From contig JBPCVZ010000414.1 in the NCBI GenBank assembly GCA_051010015.1, forward strand, positions 1 to 9,376: a stretch of DNA of 9,376 nt. Direction: 5' to 3'. The first letter of the stretch is position 1; the number at the start of each line of letters is the position of its first letter. This document shows positions 1 to 8,176 of the stretch, piece by piece. Source of the DNA: CAJQQK01 sp051010015. GTDB lineage: Bacteria > Pseudomonadota > Alphaproteobacteria > Rhizobiales > Hyphomicrobiaceae. Under the pieces are notes generated by a model. It searched no databases and was not told the origin of the DNA. It worked only from the letters and a program-made list of their open reading frames with translations. Made by a program: the position numbers and the translations under genes.

Positions 1-327
1 ACCGAAGAGGAAATTGGTCTGTTGCCCGAGTTCATTGAACCGATCGGCTACCTTGACAATTATCGCACGGGTACAAATTTCAATGTTGTGCCGGTTGTCG
101 CACTGGTTCGGCCGGGCTTCACGCTGACGATCGATCGCCGCGAGGTCGACAGTGCATTTGAGGTGCCACTCGATTTCCTAATGGATGCCGACAACCATGA
201 ACTGCATCAACGCGAATGGAAGGGCCGAACACGGACCTACTACGCGATGCCATATGACGACTACTTTATCTGGGGCGCCACGGCAGGCATGATCCGCAAC
301 TTTCACGAGAGGCTGCTGTCGCAATGA
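1..327 (+). CDS. Nudix hydrolase, CoA pyrophosphatase-like (5'-truncated)
   Basis: This is the C-terminal part of a Nudix hydrolase of the coenzyme A diphosphatase type; its start lies left of the window. The reading frame is open from base 1, and its first residues, TEEEIGL, match the end of the Nudix box (REUxEExGU), whose glutamates bind the catalytic metal. Further on, the frame shows the pattern of this subfamily: a PIGYLDNYRTGT stretch soon after the box, then VPLDFLMD, and near the C-terminus YFIWGATAGMIRN. Family members typically cleave CoA or related nucleotide diphosphates in the cytoplasm; the exact substrate cannot be read here. The stop codon overlaps the start of the next gene (ATGA), which indicates translational coupling. 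Nudix membership is firm; CoA specificity is inferred from the C-terminal motif. Confidence 0.88.
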   Translation, partial: TEEEIGLLPEFIEPIGYLDNYRTGTNFNVVPVVALVRPGFTLTIDRREVDSAFEVPLDFLMDADNHELHQREWKGRTRTYYAMPYDDYFIWGATAGMIRNFHERLLSQ

Positions 328-599
328 TCCGGCTCATTGTCGAAAACATTCTGCTGTTTCTGCTGCCAACGATTCTTTACGTCCTCTACGTGATGATCCG
401 GCGTTCGTCAGATCGCAACAACACCGTTACGCGGGCGCTCGACACTGCGCCGCTTGTGCCGCTTTTTGGCGTCGGCTTTGTTTTGATGATTTCTGTGCTG
501 GCCTATTTTGCGGCGCAATCGGGTAGCGGGAAGCCCGGACAGACCTACCGCCCACCGCAGGTTGTAGACGGCAAGATTCAACCGGGCCGGTTCGAGTAG
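324..599 (+). CDS. DUF6111-like small inner-membrane protein
   Basis: A 91-residue protein of unknown function. Two hydrophobic segments are visible, at about residues 4-25 and 43-65, joined by a basic, polar loop (RRSSDRNN). A short hydrophilic tail rich in Pro and Gly follows and ends in GRFE. This is the profile of a two-pass inner-membrane protein. From memory, alphaproteobacteria often carry a protein of this length and shape, DUF6111, between the Nudix gene and the CCA-adding enzyme gene, and the position here fits. The ATG lies inside the stop of the upstream gene (ATGA), and the CCA enzyme gene begins 31 bases after this stop, so the three genes are probably one transcript. No catalytic motif is seen. 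The family name comes from recall of length, topology and neighbours, not from a search. Confidence 0.8.
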   Translation: MIRLIVENILLFLLPTILYVLYVMIRRSSDRNNTVTRALDTAPLVPLFGVGFVLMISVLAYFAAQSGSGKPGQTYRPPQVVDGKIQPGRFE

Positions 600-630
600 C
601 GTCTTGGCCGAAGAGATCAGGTGGTGATTT

Positions 631-1920
631 ATGACCGATGCGCGGCATCTTCCGACGATATCTGATGCCGACTGGCTCCGGGTGCCCGCAACGCAGCGCG
701 TGTTTGCTGCTCTCAATCAGAAGGGGCATGTGGCGCGGGCAGTTGGTGGGTGTGTGCGCAATAGCCTGTTCGCCCAGATGGCCGACCACTTTGATGTCAA
801 GCCAGCGGTGACCGACATTGACTTTGCGACAACGGCCACGCCGGATGAGACACTGGCACTCGCGGCGGCGGCCGACCTGCGCTCCGTTCCGACCGGTCTG
901 CAACACGGTACGGTCACCATCATCGCAGATGGCGAAGCATTTGAAGTCACGACACTAAGGCGCGATGTATCGACGGACGGACGCCATGCGGAAGTGATAT
1001 TCACGGATGATTGGGCTCTCGATGCTGCACGTCGCGACCTGACGATGAATGCGCTTTATGCCGATGCTGATGGAACGCTGTTTGATCCGCTCGGCGGTCT
1101 TGAGGACTTGCAGCATCGGCGCATCCGATTTGTTGGCGATGCTGTCACGCGCATTCGCGAAGATTATCTCCGCATACTCCGTTTTTTTCGGTTTTTTGCA
1201 CAGTACGGCATCGGCCTGCCTGATCCTGTTGGCCTTGCAGCTTGCGTAACCGAGCGTGAGGGGATGAGGCGACTTTCGGCTGAGCGTATCCATCAGGAGT
1301 TCATGAAGCTACTGATATCGCCCGGCGCGGTTTCGACCCTTCAGATCATGATCGATTACGGTTTGCTTGTAGAGGTTTTGCCCGTTGTTCCTCGCATGAC
1401 GCGATTGGCGCAACTGATTCCTCATGATCTGCAAACGGACCGGGCCTTGCGGCTCGCGGCGCTGACCGTCGGTATCGAAGAAGATGCCGAGCGTTTATCC
1501 AAGGCCCTGCGGCTTTCCAGGCAAGAGGCCGCGGTCTTGGATCTGGCAGCCCGTGTACAACGAACGGATATCACCGAACCACTGTCCGATCGGGCGGCGC
1601 GGGCGCTGCTGTATCGCCTTGGGAATGAAAACTACACACGATGGGTGATACTACGTCGCGCGTTGGCGCCGTTGGCGGTGCCTACCGCTCAGTGGCAGCG
1701 TCTTACGCGTTTGCCCGCCGATTGGAAGCCGCCAACATTTCCATTGGATGGCAAGGCACTAATCAAGCTTGGCGCAGTTCCAGGAGCTGCCTTGGGCGCT
1801 ATTCTTAGCCAACTGGAATGCACTTGGCTGCATTCGGACTTTGCGCTTGATCGCGAAACGCTCCTAGAAAAAGCAAAACTTCTCATTAATTCTGCGTCCA
1901 ACGTGGAACAGACAGAATAA
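631..1920 (+). CDS. cca: CCA tRNA nucleotidyltransferase
   Basis: A class II template-independent nucleotidyltransferase that adds or repairs the 3' CCA end of tRNAs in the cytoplasm. All head and neck motifs are visible: GG at residues 39-40 followed by CVRN; the metal-binding pair in DIDFATTATPDE (Asp62, Asp64); LRRDVSTDGRHAEV at 109-122; the NTP-site motif RRDLTMNALY at 134-143; FDPLGGLEDL at 151-160; and DYLRILRFFRF at 178-188. The C-terminal half is the helical tRNA-binding body. The length of 429 residues is normal for alphaproteobacterial members. The ATG at 631 is preceded by an AGGTGG-type ribosome site. Whether it is a full CCA-adding or an A-adding enzyme cannot be decided by eye, but it is the only such gene in the window. 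It is third in the Nudix–DUF6111–cca run. The last residues beyond about 415 look unstructured. Confidence 0.95.
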   Translation: MTDARHLPTISDADWLRVPATQRVFAALNQKGHVARAVGGCVRNSLFAQMADHFDVKPAVTDIDFATTATPDETLALAAAADLRSVPTGLQHGTVTIIADGEAFEVTTLRRDVSTDGRHAEVIFTDDWALDAARRDLTMNALYADADGTLFDPLGGLEDLQHRRIRFVGDAVTRIREDYLRILRFFRFFAQYGIGLPDPVGLAACVTEREGMRRLSAERIHQEFMKLLISPGAVSTLQIMIDYGLLVEVLPVVPRMTRLAQLIPHDLQTDRALRLAALTVGIEEDAERLSKALRLSRQEAAVLDLAARVQRTDITEPLSDRAARALLYRLGNENYTRWVILRRALAPLAVPTAQWQRLTRLPADWKPPTFPLDGKALIKLGAVPGAALGAILSQLECTWLHSDFALDRETLLEKAKLLINSASNVEQTE

Positions 1921-1972
1921 CTATTTGTGAGTCATGCCGGTGCATGGGTTGGCTGTATTTGGAAATGAATTA

Positions 1973-1992
1973 GGAGAGCCGTATTGCTCTCC
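1973..1992. terminator. stem-loop between convergent cca and H-NS genes
   Basis: A perfect 7-bp inverted repeat, GGAGAGC and GCTCTCC, with a 6-base loop lies in the 131-bp gap between the two converging genes. It is about 50 bases past the cca stop and about 60 bases past the H-NS stop. Neither side has a proper T-run (ATTATC on plus, TAATTCATTT on minus), so intrinsic termination is only a guess from position; it could instead protect the 3' end of a transcript. Confidence 0.4.
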
Positions 1993-2051
1993 ATTATCAG
2001 ACACTTTGATGCCGGCCGAGCGTCGCCCATAGCCAAGCTGGCCGCCTCAAA

Positions 2052-2372
2052 TCAGATCAAGAACTTGTCGATTGAAACGCCTTTGCCGAGTTTTGCGACC
2101 AGCCATTTCGGTTTGCGACCCCTTCCTGTCCAGGTTTCGCTAGCGTTGTCTGGATTGACGTATTTTGGCGCGACAGTTCGCCCCTTCGGGCCGCCGCGGC
2201 CGGAGTTGAACAACTCGTTGATCGCAAAGCCCGACTCAGCCGCCATCTTTTCGATTTTGGCCTTCAGGTCGGCGCGCTCTCGTTCTTTCGCTGACACGAT
2301 GGCTTTTTGAACCTTTAAATCGAGCTCCATTAGATCTTTCAAGCTTAACTTATCTACGTTTATCGCTCTCAT
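2052..2372 (-). CDS. H-NS family nucleoid-associated protein
   Basis: A 106-residue H-NS/HvrA-type DNA-binding protein. The N-terminal half (about residues 8-48) is helical and charged, with a heptad-like pattern (LSLKDLMELDLKVQKAIVSA), as expected for the oligomerisation coiled coil. A Gly/Lys/Arg linker (GRGGPKGRT, 58-66) leads to the C-terminal DNA-binding domain at 70-95. This carries the family signature YVNPDNASETWTGRGRKPKW, whose GRGRKP loop inserts into the minor groove of AT-rich DNA. Such proteins silence or modulate AT-rich and horizontally acquired genes; some alphaproteobacterial members act on photosynthesis, nitrogen fixation or symbiosis genes, but nothing here says which apply. 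The ATG has only a weak ribosome site (AAAGACA). It was kept because residues 1-15 belong to the conserved helical start. The upstream DNA is AT-rich with strong palindromes, suggesting self-regulation. Confidence 0.92.
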   Translation of the reverse strand: MRAINVDKLSLKDLMELDLKVQKAIVSAKERERADLKAKIEKMAAESGFAINELFNSGRGGPKGRTVAPKYVNPDNASETWTGRGRKPKWLVAKLGKGVSIDKFLI

Positions 2373-2406
2373 TGGTAGCTGTCTTTCGGTTGTTGCGGGC
2401 TATATC

Positions 2407-2418
2407 GAAATATATTTC
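2407..2418. promoter_or_regulatory. 12-bp palindrome upstream of the H-NS gene
   Basis: GAAATATATTTC is a perfect palindrome 35 bases upstream of the H-NS start codon. It overlaps the region where the promoter is expected, and TATAGC just downstream on the minus strand could serve as a -10 element. It abuts the larger inverted repeat at 2419-2452. A role as operator or as an H-NS nucleation site is inferred from position and AT content. Confidence 0.4.
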
Positions 2419-2452
2419 AACAAAGAAAATAAATAGGTTTATTTTCTTTGTT
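2419..2452. repeat. AT-rich perfect inverted repeat, 15-bp arms
   Basis: The arms AACAAAGAAAATAAA and TTTATTTTCTTTGTT are perfectly complementary, with a 4-base centre (TAGG). The structure begins 47 bases upstream of the H-NS gene start and directly joins the 12-bp palindrome at 2407-2418. Only three of 15 positions in each arm are G or C, so it is a weak RNA hairpin and an unlikely terminator. A dyad this long and exact fits better with a protein-binding operator, a DNA cruciform, or a curved site for H-NS itself. Confidence 0.6.
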
Positions 2453-3066
2453 TTGAATAAAATAATGTCGGCATGGTTTATTCGGGTTCGGTTTGATGGA
2501 ATCTAGCTGCTGCTGGGGCGCGATCAACATCAGTCATCAAGGCGGATCGGACAGGTCGAGTGAAGGATCAGTTGCTGATCATTCTTCGTGGTGTATTTTT
2601 GCAATTAGCACAACTTAGAACTAAGGGGCAATAGCCTGCGGCCCAATAAGTCGATCTTGCGCTATGCTGATGACGCGATCCCGGTTTATCCAAAGTAGTT
2701 CATGAATACCTGATTATTCCAGTCGATCAAGTTTGTTAGCAATGTTAATCATAGTCGAGCAACAGGGTGCGAAACCGGCAAACGAACAAAATGGACGTTT
2801 CGAGCGCTCAAAACATATTCCTTTTTGGAGGTAATCGGCATTGAAACGACTGACTGAAATCGATGCGTGGTAAGTAACCCTTCGGTCCGGTCATCGCCGC
2901 GCGTTGGCGCAAAACATCAGTTGTCGGATCTTTTAGTGCGCGTGGCGTCGAGCTTAATCGAGACGCTCGTTTTCGATGAATTCCATCGTTGCAGGCCGGT
3001 TTGCAATGACCCTCGTTGGTCGCATCAACTTAATGGTCTGTTGGAGGATACGGCGCGTTGGCAGAC
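2453..3066. other. gene-poor intergenic stretch
   Basis: No convincing gene is seen between the palindromes before the H-NS gene and the bactofilin terminator. The left half (to about 2830) is AT-richer than the flanking genes and has stops in all frames. Small dyads occur: GATCAG-TTG-CTGATC at 2566-2580, CTTAG-AA-CTAAG at 2614-2625 and GAGCGCTC near 2802. A good ribosome-site sequence, GGAGGT, at 2826-2831 precedes a TTG at 2841 that would encode only ten residues (LKRLTEIDAW) before a stop. A GTG-started 85-codon frame at 2867-3124 has no recognisable motif, and its end lies across the bactofilin terminator stem. The stretch may hold the remnant of a lost gene, a small RNA, or only promoter sequence for the H-NS gene. 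Confidence 0.5.
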
Positions 3067-3106
3067 AAAAAGAATCCGCGCGGCCGTACTAATCGGCGAC
3101 GCGGAT
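3067..3106 (-). terminator. Rho-independent terminator of the bactofilin gene
   Basis: Reading the minus strand, a stem with outer arms ATCCGCG and CGCGGAT and an inner pair GCCG and CGGC around a 7-base loop (ATTAGTA) is followed by TCTTTTT. It begins about 30 bases after the bactofilin stop codon. A GC-rich stem directly followed by a T-run at this distance is the classical intrinsic terminator form. The stem contains a 2-by-2 internal mismatch, so it is not perfect. Confidence 0.65.
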
Positions 3107-3136
3107 CGCGACCTAGTATTGTGAGCGGTCTGGGAC

Positions 3137-3619
3137 CTATGTAGCGGGTGGCGTCAAGGCGTCCAGATCTGGGATCAGCTCTTCGCGATTGCCTGCACGT
3201 CGCGACCGGCCTTCGAAGCTGGCGCCTTGCTCCAACCCGAATGTCTGGTGATAGAGGTCGCCTTCGACCACGGAGGACGCCGCCAGTTTGACGTCGACGG
3301 CTTTTATTGTTCCGTAGACGGCGCCCTGGACCTCGATCTCCTCGGCGTTGACGAGGCCGGTTACTTTGCCGGTTGGGCCAATAACGATTTTTTGCCCGAT
3401 CACATCACCTTGCACTTCCCCGTCGACCTGCAACAGGCCACGAGATACGATCTTTAGTCCTGATCCGATGATTGTCAGGTCGCGGCCAATAACCGAACTG
3501 GAAACCGTTTCTGTTTTGACGGGGGGTGGTTTTGCCGGGCTGGCAGCCGGCGGCGGCGGCGGAGTCGGCGTAGCCGCCACTCCAGGCGCTGCTTCCCGGT
3601 CAGAATTACGCGTAAACAT
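3137..3619 (-). CDS. Bactofilin (polymer-forming cytoskeletal protein)
   Basis: A 160-residue bactofilin. These proteins polymerise without nucleotide into filaments or membrane patches and act as scaffolds that place cell-wall enzymes, stalks or polar structures. The core (about residues 43-138) begins with SVIGRDLTIIGSGLKI and continues with short repeats rich in Gly, Val and Ile (VDGEVQGDVIG, IVIGPTGKVTG, VQGAVYGTIKA). This is the periodic pattern of the right-handed beta-helix, and it ends in ASFEGRSRR. The N-terminal tail is disordered and proline-rich (PTPPPPPAASPAKPPP, 18-33), and the C-terminal tail is short and acidic; both features are usual in the family. The start is well set by GGAGGGG, 6 bases before the ATG. 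The upstream gene on the same strand is an exported peptidoglycan-binding-domain protein, but a terminator lies between them. Confidence 0.95.
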   Translation of the reverse strand: MFTRNSDREAAPGVAATPTPPPPPAASPAKPPPVKTETVSSSVIGRDLTIIGSGLKIVSRGLLQVDGEVQGDVIGQKIVIGPTGKVTGLVNAEEIEVQGAVYGTIKAVDVKLAASSVVEGDLYHQTFGLEQGASFEGRSRRAGNREELIPDLDALTPPAT

Positions 3620-3759
3620 CCATCCCCTCCGAATTTGTACCCTGTTTGAGCCCGACGCAGTGCACTATGGCGCTCTGCGGACAGACCACAATTTAGCCTG
3701 AACCCGTGTTCAATTGAAACCGTGTGCGCAAAAAAGAGTGCATTCTGTGGCGCATCTTC

Positions 3760-3785
3760 AAAAAAGGGGGCGCAAGGCCCCCTTT
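3760..3785 (-). terminator. Rho-independent terminator after the peptidoglycan-binding-domain gene
   Basis: On the minus strand, AAAGGGGGC and GCCCCCTTT (9-bp perfect arms, 5-base loop) are followed by a run of six T residues that partly belongs to the stem. It begins about 30 bases after the stop codon at 3817. This is a strong intrinsic terminator and implies that the downstream bactofilin gene has its own promoter within about 3620-3760. Confidence 0.85.
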
Positions 3786-3816
3786 CGATAAAGCTTGGAT
3801 CACTTGAACCTTACGT

Positions 3817-4386
3817 TCAACTCGTCAAAGCTTCGACCGTCTTCGGCCCGGCCCGTCCGTCAACGGAGATCCGGCTTTTTTTCTGGAACGCGAGCAATGC
3901 TTTTTCCGTTGACCGACCGAAGTCGCCGTCGATCTCGACTTCGTAGCCGGCTTGATTGAGCAGATATTGGAGTGTTTTGACCTGCTCGCCGCTCATGCCG
4001 CGGCGCAACACGGTGTCAATCGGTTCATAATTGGCATCGGAGTTGTTGCCTGAACCGCTATTGTTATCAGAAGCGAGACCGACGCGGCACGGTCGGGCCG
4101 TGCGAGTACATGTCCAGCGTTTGCGGCCCTGATCGTTTTCCGCTTGCTCGCATTTGATTTTGCGATCTTGTGCACGGCGCCAGGCCTGCCAGCCATTGCC
4201 ATGCTGGGATTTGACCTCTTTGCGCCAAGCCGCCCACGAGCCCGGAAACGCGCCCAATGACCGGGAAATATATTCGCGGCTTGTTGCTGTGACGCTATCG
4301 TCCTTGCACTGCTGGGCAGCGGCAGGTGTCGCCATTAGGACCACAGCCGTCAATCCAGCGCATGAAAGTCTCAAAGCCAAGTTCAT
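3817..4386 (-). CDS. Exported protein with C-terminal peptidoglycan-binding domain
   Basis: A 189-residue secreted or periplasmic protein. Residues 1-25 form a clear signal peptide (basic start, hydrophobic GLTAVVLMAT, cleavage after PAAAQ). The mature N-terminal part (26-102) is rich in Trp, Arg and Lys (SWAAWRKEV, GWQAWRRAQDRK) and holds four cysteines (27, 79, 93, 100) that could make two disulfides; I do not recognise this part. A Ser/Asn/Gly linker (106-118) joins it to a PG_binding_1 domain at about 126-188, with LRRGMSGEQVKTLQYLLNQ, IDGDFGRSTEKALLAFQ and VDGRAGPKTVEAL. This three-helix fold binds cell-wall peptides. No catalytic domain is present, so it is probably a wall-bound accessory protein. 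GAGGAG lies upstream of the ATG. The gene is divergent from the plus-strand gene at 4888 and has its own terminator. Confidence 0.88.
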   Translation of the reverse strand: MNLALRLSCAGLTAVVLMATPAAAQQCKDDSVTATSREYISRSLGAFPGSWAAWRKEVKSQHGNGWQAWRRAQDRKIKCEQAENDQGRKRWTCTRTARPCRVGLASDNNSGSGNNSDANYEPIDTVLRRGMSGEQVKTLQYLLNQAGYEVEIDGDFGRSTEKALLAFQKKSRISVDGRAGPKTVEALTS

Positions 4387-4887
4387 TTCGAGTATCTCCT
4401 CACCTCTACCAGCAACGTTTTCGATTTATCGAAACGCCGCCTTGTGCAAACGGACTGAAGCCGTGCTTGTCTGAACTTTTCAGAGCCATACCGTCTAGCA
4501 GATCAGTGGCTGGCCCTAAAGGGTTGAACACAAAGTCGAGCGTTGTGCCTGTCCGCGTTATTCTCGGTCAATATGATAGGACTGAGCTGAACACGCGATG
4601 AAGGTTTCATTCAGCTGGCGAGGCTCGTTGTCGATATCTGCGCGCGTGACGATTGCTGCCGAAATTGCTATTTTGTAAGATTTTGATCCACTAAGTCATA
4701 TCTCATGTCTCGCGCCGGTCAATCGCGGCCACGCCGTAAGACCTTGGTTTTGCCCGCGCATTACAAAAAAGCACGCCAAATGTAATCCAGGTAACAGATG
4801 GGCTCCGGTTGACGGGGCAATGTGGGCGCAAGTCATCGAAAACCCGCAACCAAGGCTCTCACCCAGGCCGGCATCAGGAATAAAACC
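4387..4887. other. divergent intergenic region (promoters expected)
   Basis: About 500 bases separate the divergent genes at 4386 (minus) and 4888 (plus). No coding region is convincing. Visible structure includes TTTCGAT-TT-ATCGAAA (4419-4434), a perfect 7-bp dyad just upstream of the minus-strand gene. An interrupted hairpin built on AGCTGA (4585-4590) and TCAGCT (4611-4616) encloses ATGAA-GGT-TTCAT. Promoters for both flanking genes must lie here, but no confident -35/-10 pair was found. In-frame codons run from a GTG at 4822 into the downstream gene, but they lack a ribosome site. Confidence 0.5.
4876..4880 (+). promoter_or_regulatory. ribosome binding site fixing the start at 4888
   Basis: AGGAA ends 7 bases before the ATG at 4888. 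The upstream in-frame GTG at 4822 has no comparable site, so the ATG is the likelier start. Confidence 0.6.
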
Positions 4888-6111
4888 ATGGCCCTACATT
4901 TCAGCGAAACCGCCCCCGGCGTCCACACCACGACCCTAACCAATCCGAAAACGGAAAAGCGTCACAACATCGCTATTATCGAGAGCTGCAACGCTTGGCA
5001 GTTGTTTGTTGATGGGGAATTGGCGGCCCGTGACCTGCCTTCATTCAAAGCGGCCATCAAGGAGGCGGAGAGCAAAGTCACCGCGCGGCGCACGTCGATC
5101 ATGGTTCGCGCCGCTTGCACGCTCGTGCTGGTCAGCGTTGCCGGTGCGTCGGCAATTGGCATGACAAAGGTTTTGGCACCCCTGCTCAGCGATGACGTTG
5201 CGGTTGCAGCCGTCGCCTCGGATACAACGACACCGGAAATCGCGCCGCGTTTCACCCGCGTTCGGCCGACCGTTTCCAAGTCCGCAGTGGCGAAAGGCAA
5301 CTTGTCCCAGTCAAAAGCTGTCGAACCGAAGACGCAGGTGAAACCTGTTGCACCTATTGAATCCGTCGTGGTCACCGTTCTTGAGCCACTGAAAAAGCTG
5401 GTCACGCCCAAGGCGAAGGCGCCGTCGGCTAAGGCTGCACCTCCGACGGCCAAGCCCGCTCAGACGAGCAAGGCAGCCGAAGCACCATCAACTCCGGCGG
5501 AACCGGTACTCGGCCTCAAACCGATCGTCGAGCCAGCAGCAAAGGTTCCTACGGCTCCATCGACGCGGATCTTTGCGAACACCAAGCCACCAACGCCGGT
5601 CGTGATCGATAGCAAACCGGTACTTGCTGCGGCCCCAACACTGCCGGCCGCGTCAACTGAAAGCGACGATGGGTTCACCTTGAACGAGACGCCGCAGTTG
5701 CGTGAAACGCCTGAAGCGTTGCCGACTGCGAGCGACAGTGTAAGTGACAACGTGGTGCCACCGCTGCCAGCGAAAGCTCCGGTTTACGCGGCACCGTTGA
5801 TCCGGTCCGCACGCGCTCCGATTGATCCGGATCGGTTGACGTCAATTCTTGCCGATATCGAGGAAGAAGCTGAGGAACCGGTCACGCGAACCGCCGTCAC
5901 GGCGCCGCCGCGACGCGCTAAGATCAAGCGAAATGCTAGATCGAAACGCTCGACTTCGAAAAGCAAGAGGCGCGCACGTCGCACTGCACCCCGGCGGAAA
6001 TTGCGTCGCAATCGGACCGTCCATCGCCAACGCACGGCGCGCACGGCGCGTGCCTATCGCCTGCCGCCGCCGCGGATGATCTGCTTCGCTCACACCTGCC
6101 GCTTCCGCTAG
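4888..6111 (+). CDS. Hypothetical membrane-anchored protein with Pro/Ala-rich middle and basic tail
   Basis: I do not recognise this 407-residue protein. Residues 1-68 are a soluble N-terminal domain of mixed composition (HNIAIIESCNAWQLFVDGEL), likely cytoplasmic. Basic residues (TARRTS) then precede one hydrophobic segment at about 72-92 (MVRAACTLVLVSVAGASAIG). From about 105 to 335 the chain is low-complexity, rich in Pro, Ala, Lys, Thr and Val, with repeats of the PKAKAPSAKAAPPTAKPA kind, and looks like an extended periplasmic spacer. A short acidic cluster (DIEEEAEEP) comes before a very basic tail at 340-407 (RRAKIKRNARSKR, KSKRRARRTAPRRK) that ends in ICFAHTCRFR with two cysteines. The layout resembles an envelope-spanning tether whose tail could bind an anionic polymer, but that is inference. 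A GTG at 4822 would add 22 residues. It is convergent with thiC across a shared terminator. Confidence 0.75.
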   Translation: MALHFSETAPGVHTTTLTNPKTEKRHNIAIIESCNAWQLFVDGELAARDLPSFKAAIKEAESKVTARRTSIMVRAACTLVLVSVAGASAIGMTKVLAPLLSDDVAVAAVASDTTTPEIAPRFTRVRPTVSKSAVAKGNLSQSKAVEPKTQVKPVAPIESVVVTVLEPLKKLVTPKAKAPSAKAAPPTAKPAQTSKAAEAPSTPAEPVLGLKPIVEPAAKVPTAPSTRIFANTKPPTPVVIDSKPVLAAAPTLPAASTESDDGFTLNETPQLRETPEALPTASDSVSDNVVPPLPAKAPVYAAPLIRSARAPIDPDRLTSILADIEEEAEEPVTRTAVTAPPRRAKIKRNARSKRSTSKSKRRARRTAPRRKLRRNRTVHRQRTARTARAYRLPPPRMICFAHTCRFR

Positions 6112-6136
6112 ACGACGAGGCACTGACGTTACAGAT

Positions 6137-6180
6137 AAAAAAACGCCGCGATGCTCTTTGGATCGCGGCGTTTTGCTGTT
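6137..6180. terminator. bidirectional Rho-independent terminator
   Basis: Perfect 13-bp arms, AAAACGCCGCGAT (6140-6152) and ATCGCGGCGTTTT (6162-6174), flank a 9-base loop. The plus strand continues TTTTGCTGTTTT and the minus strand has a run of seven T residues. It lies 25 bases past the plus-strand gene and about 60 bases past the thiC stop, so it can serve both converging transcripts. Confidence 0.9.
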
Positions 6181-6232
6181 TTAGGGAAGCGTGTGGCAGG
6201 GGTGATCCCGTTTGCCAACGACAGGTCGAGAC

Positions 6233-8107
<1,875 letters not shown>

Positions 8108-8176
8108 GGTTGTCTCCCTTGCAATCCAATTTTCTCAGTCGATTGTCGTTGTTCGCCGTGCGGGTGGCAGCGGCGA

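Noticed and set aside
1984..2310. 108-codon plus-strand frame over the H-NS gene
   Set aside because: It is antisense to a clear H-NS gene and carries no family motif.
2791..2844. 17-codon frame (MDVSSAQNIFLFGGNRH) overlapping the TTG frame
   Set aside because: No ribosome site precedes its ATG, and such a short frame is expected by chance.
1656..2916. CGCGCGTTGGCGC occurs in cca and again near 2907
   Set aside because: A single shared 13-mer in about 9.4 kb of GC-rich DNA is within chance; nothing around the two copies matches.
2867..3124. 85-codon plus-strand frame with GTG start
   Set aside because: It has no recognisable motif and no ribosome site of its own, and its last 20 codons run across the terminator stem of the bactofilin gene. 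Composition does not look clearly coding.
4742..4855. CCTTGGTT and AACCAAGG inverted pair about 100 bases apart
   Set aside because: The arms are only 8 bp with a long spacer, no associated mobile gene and no target duplication.
4962..5750. Minus-strand frames opposite the basic-tailed membrane protein gene
   Set aside because: The plus-strand frame is longer, has a ribosome site, a membrane helix and a terminator right after it; the opposite frames are Ser/Thr/Val shadows of its Pro/Ala codons.
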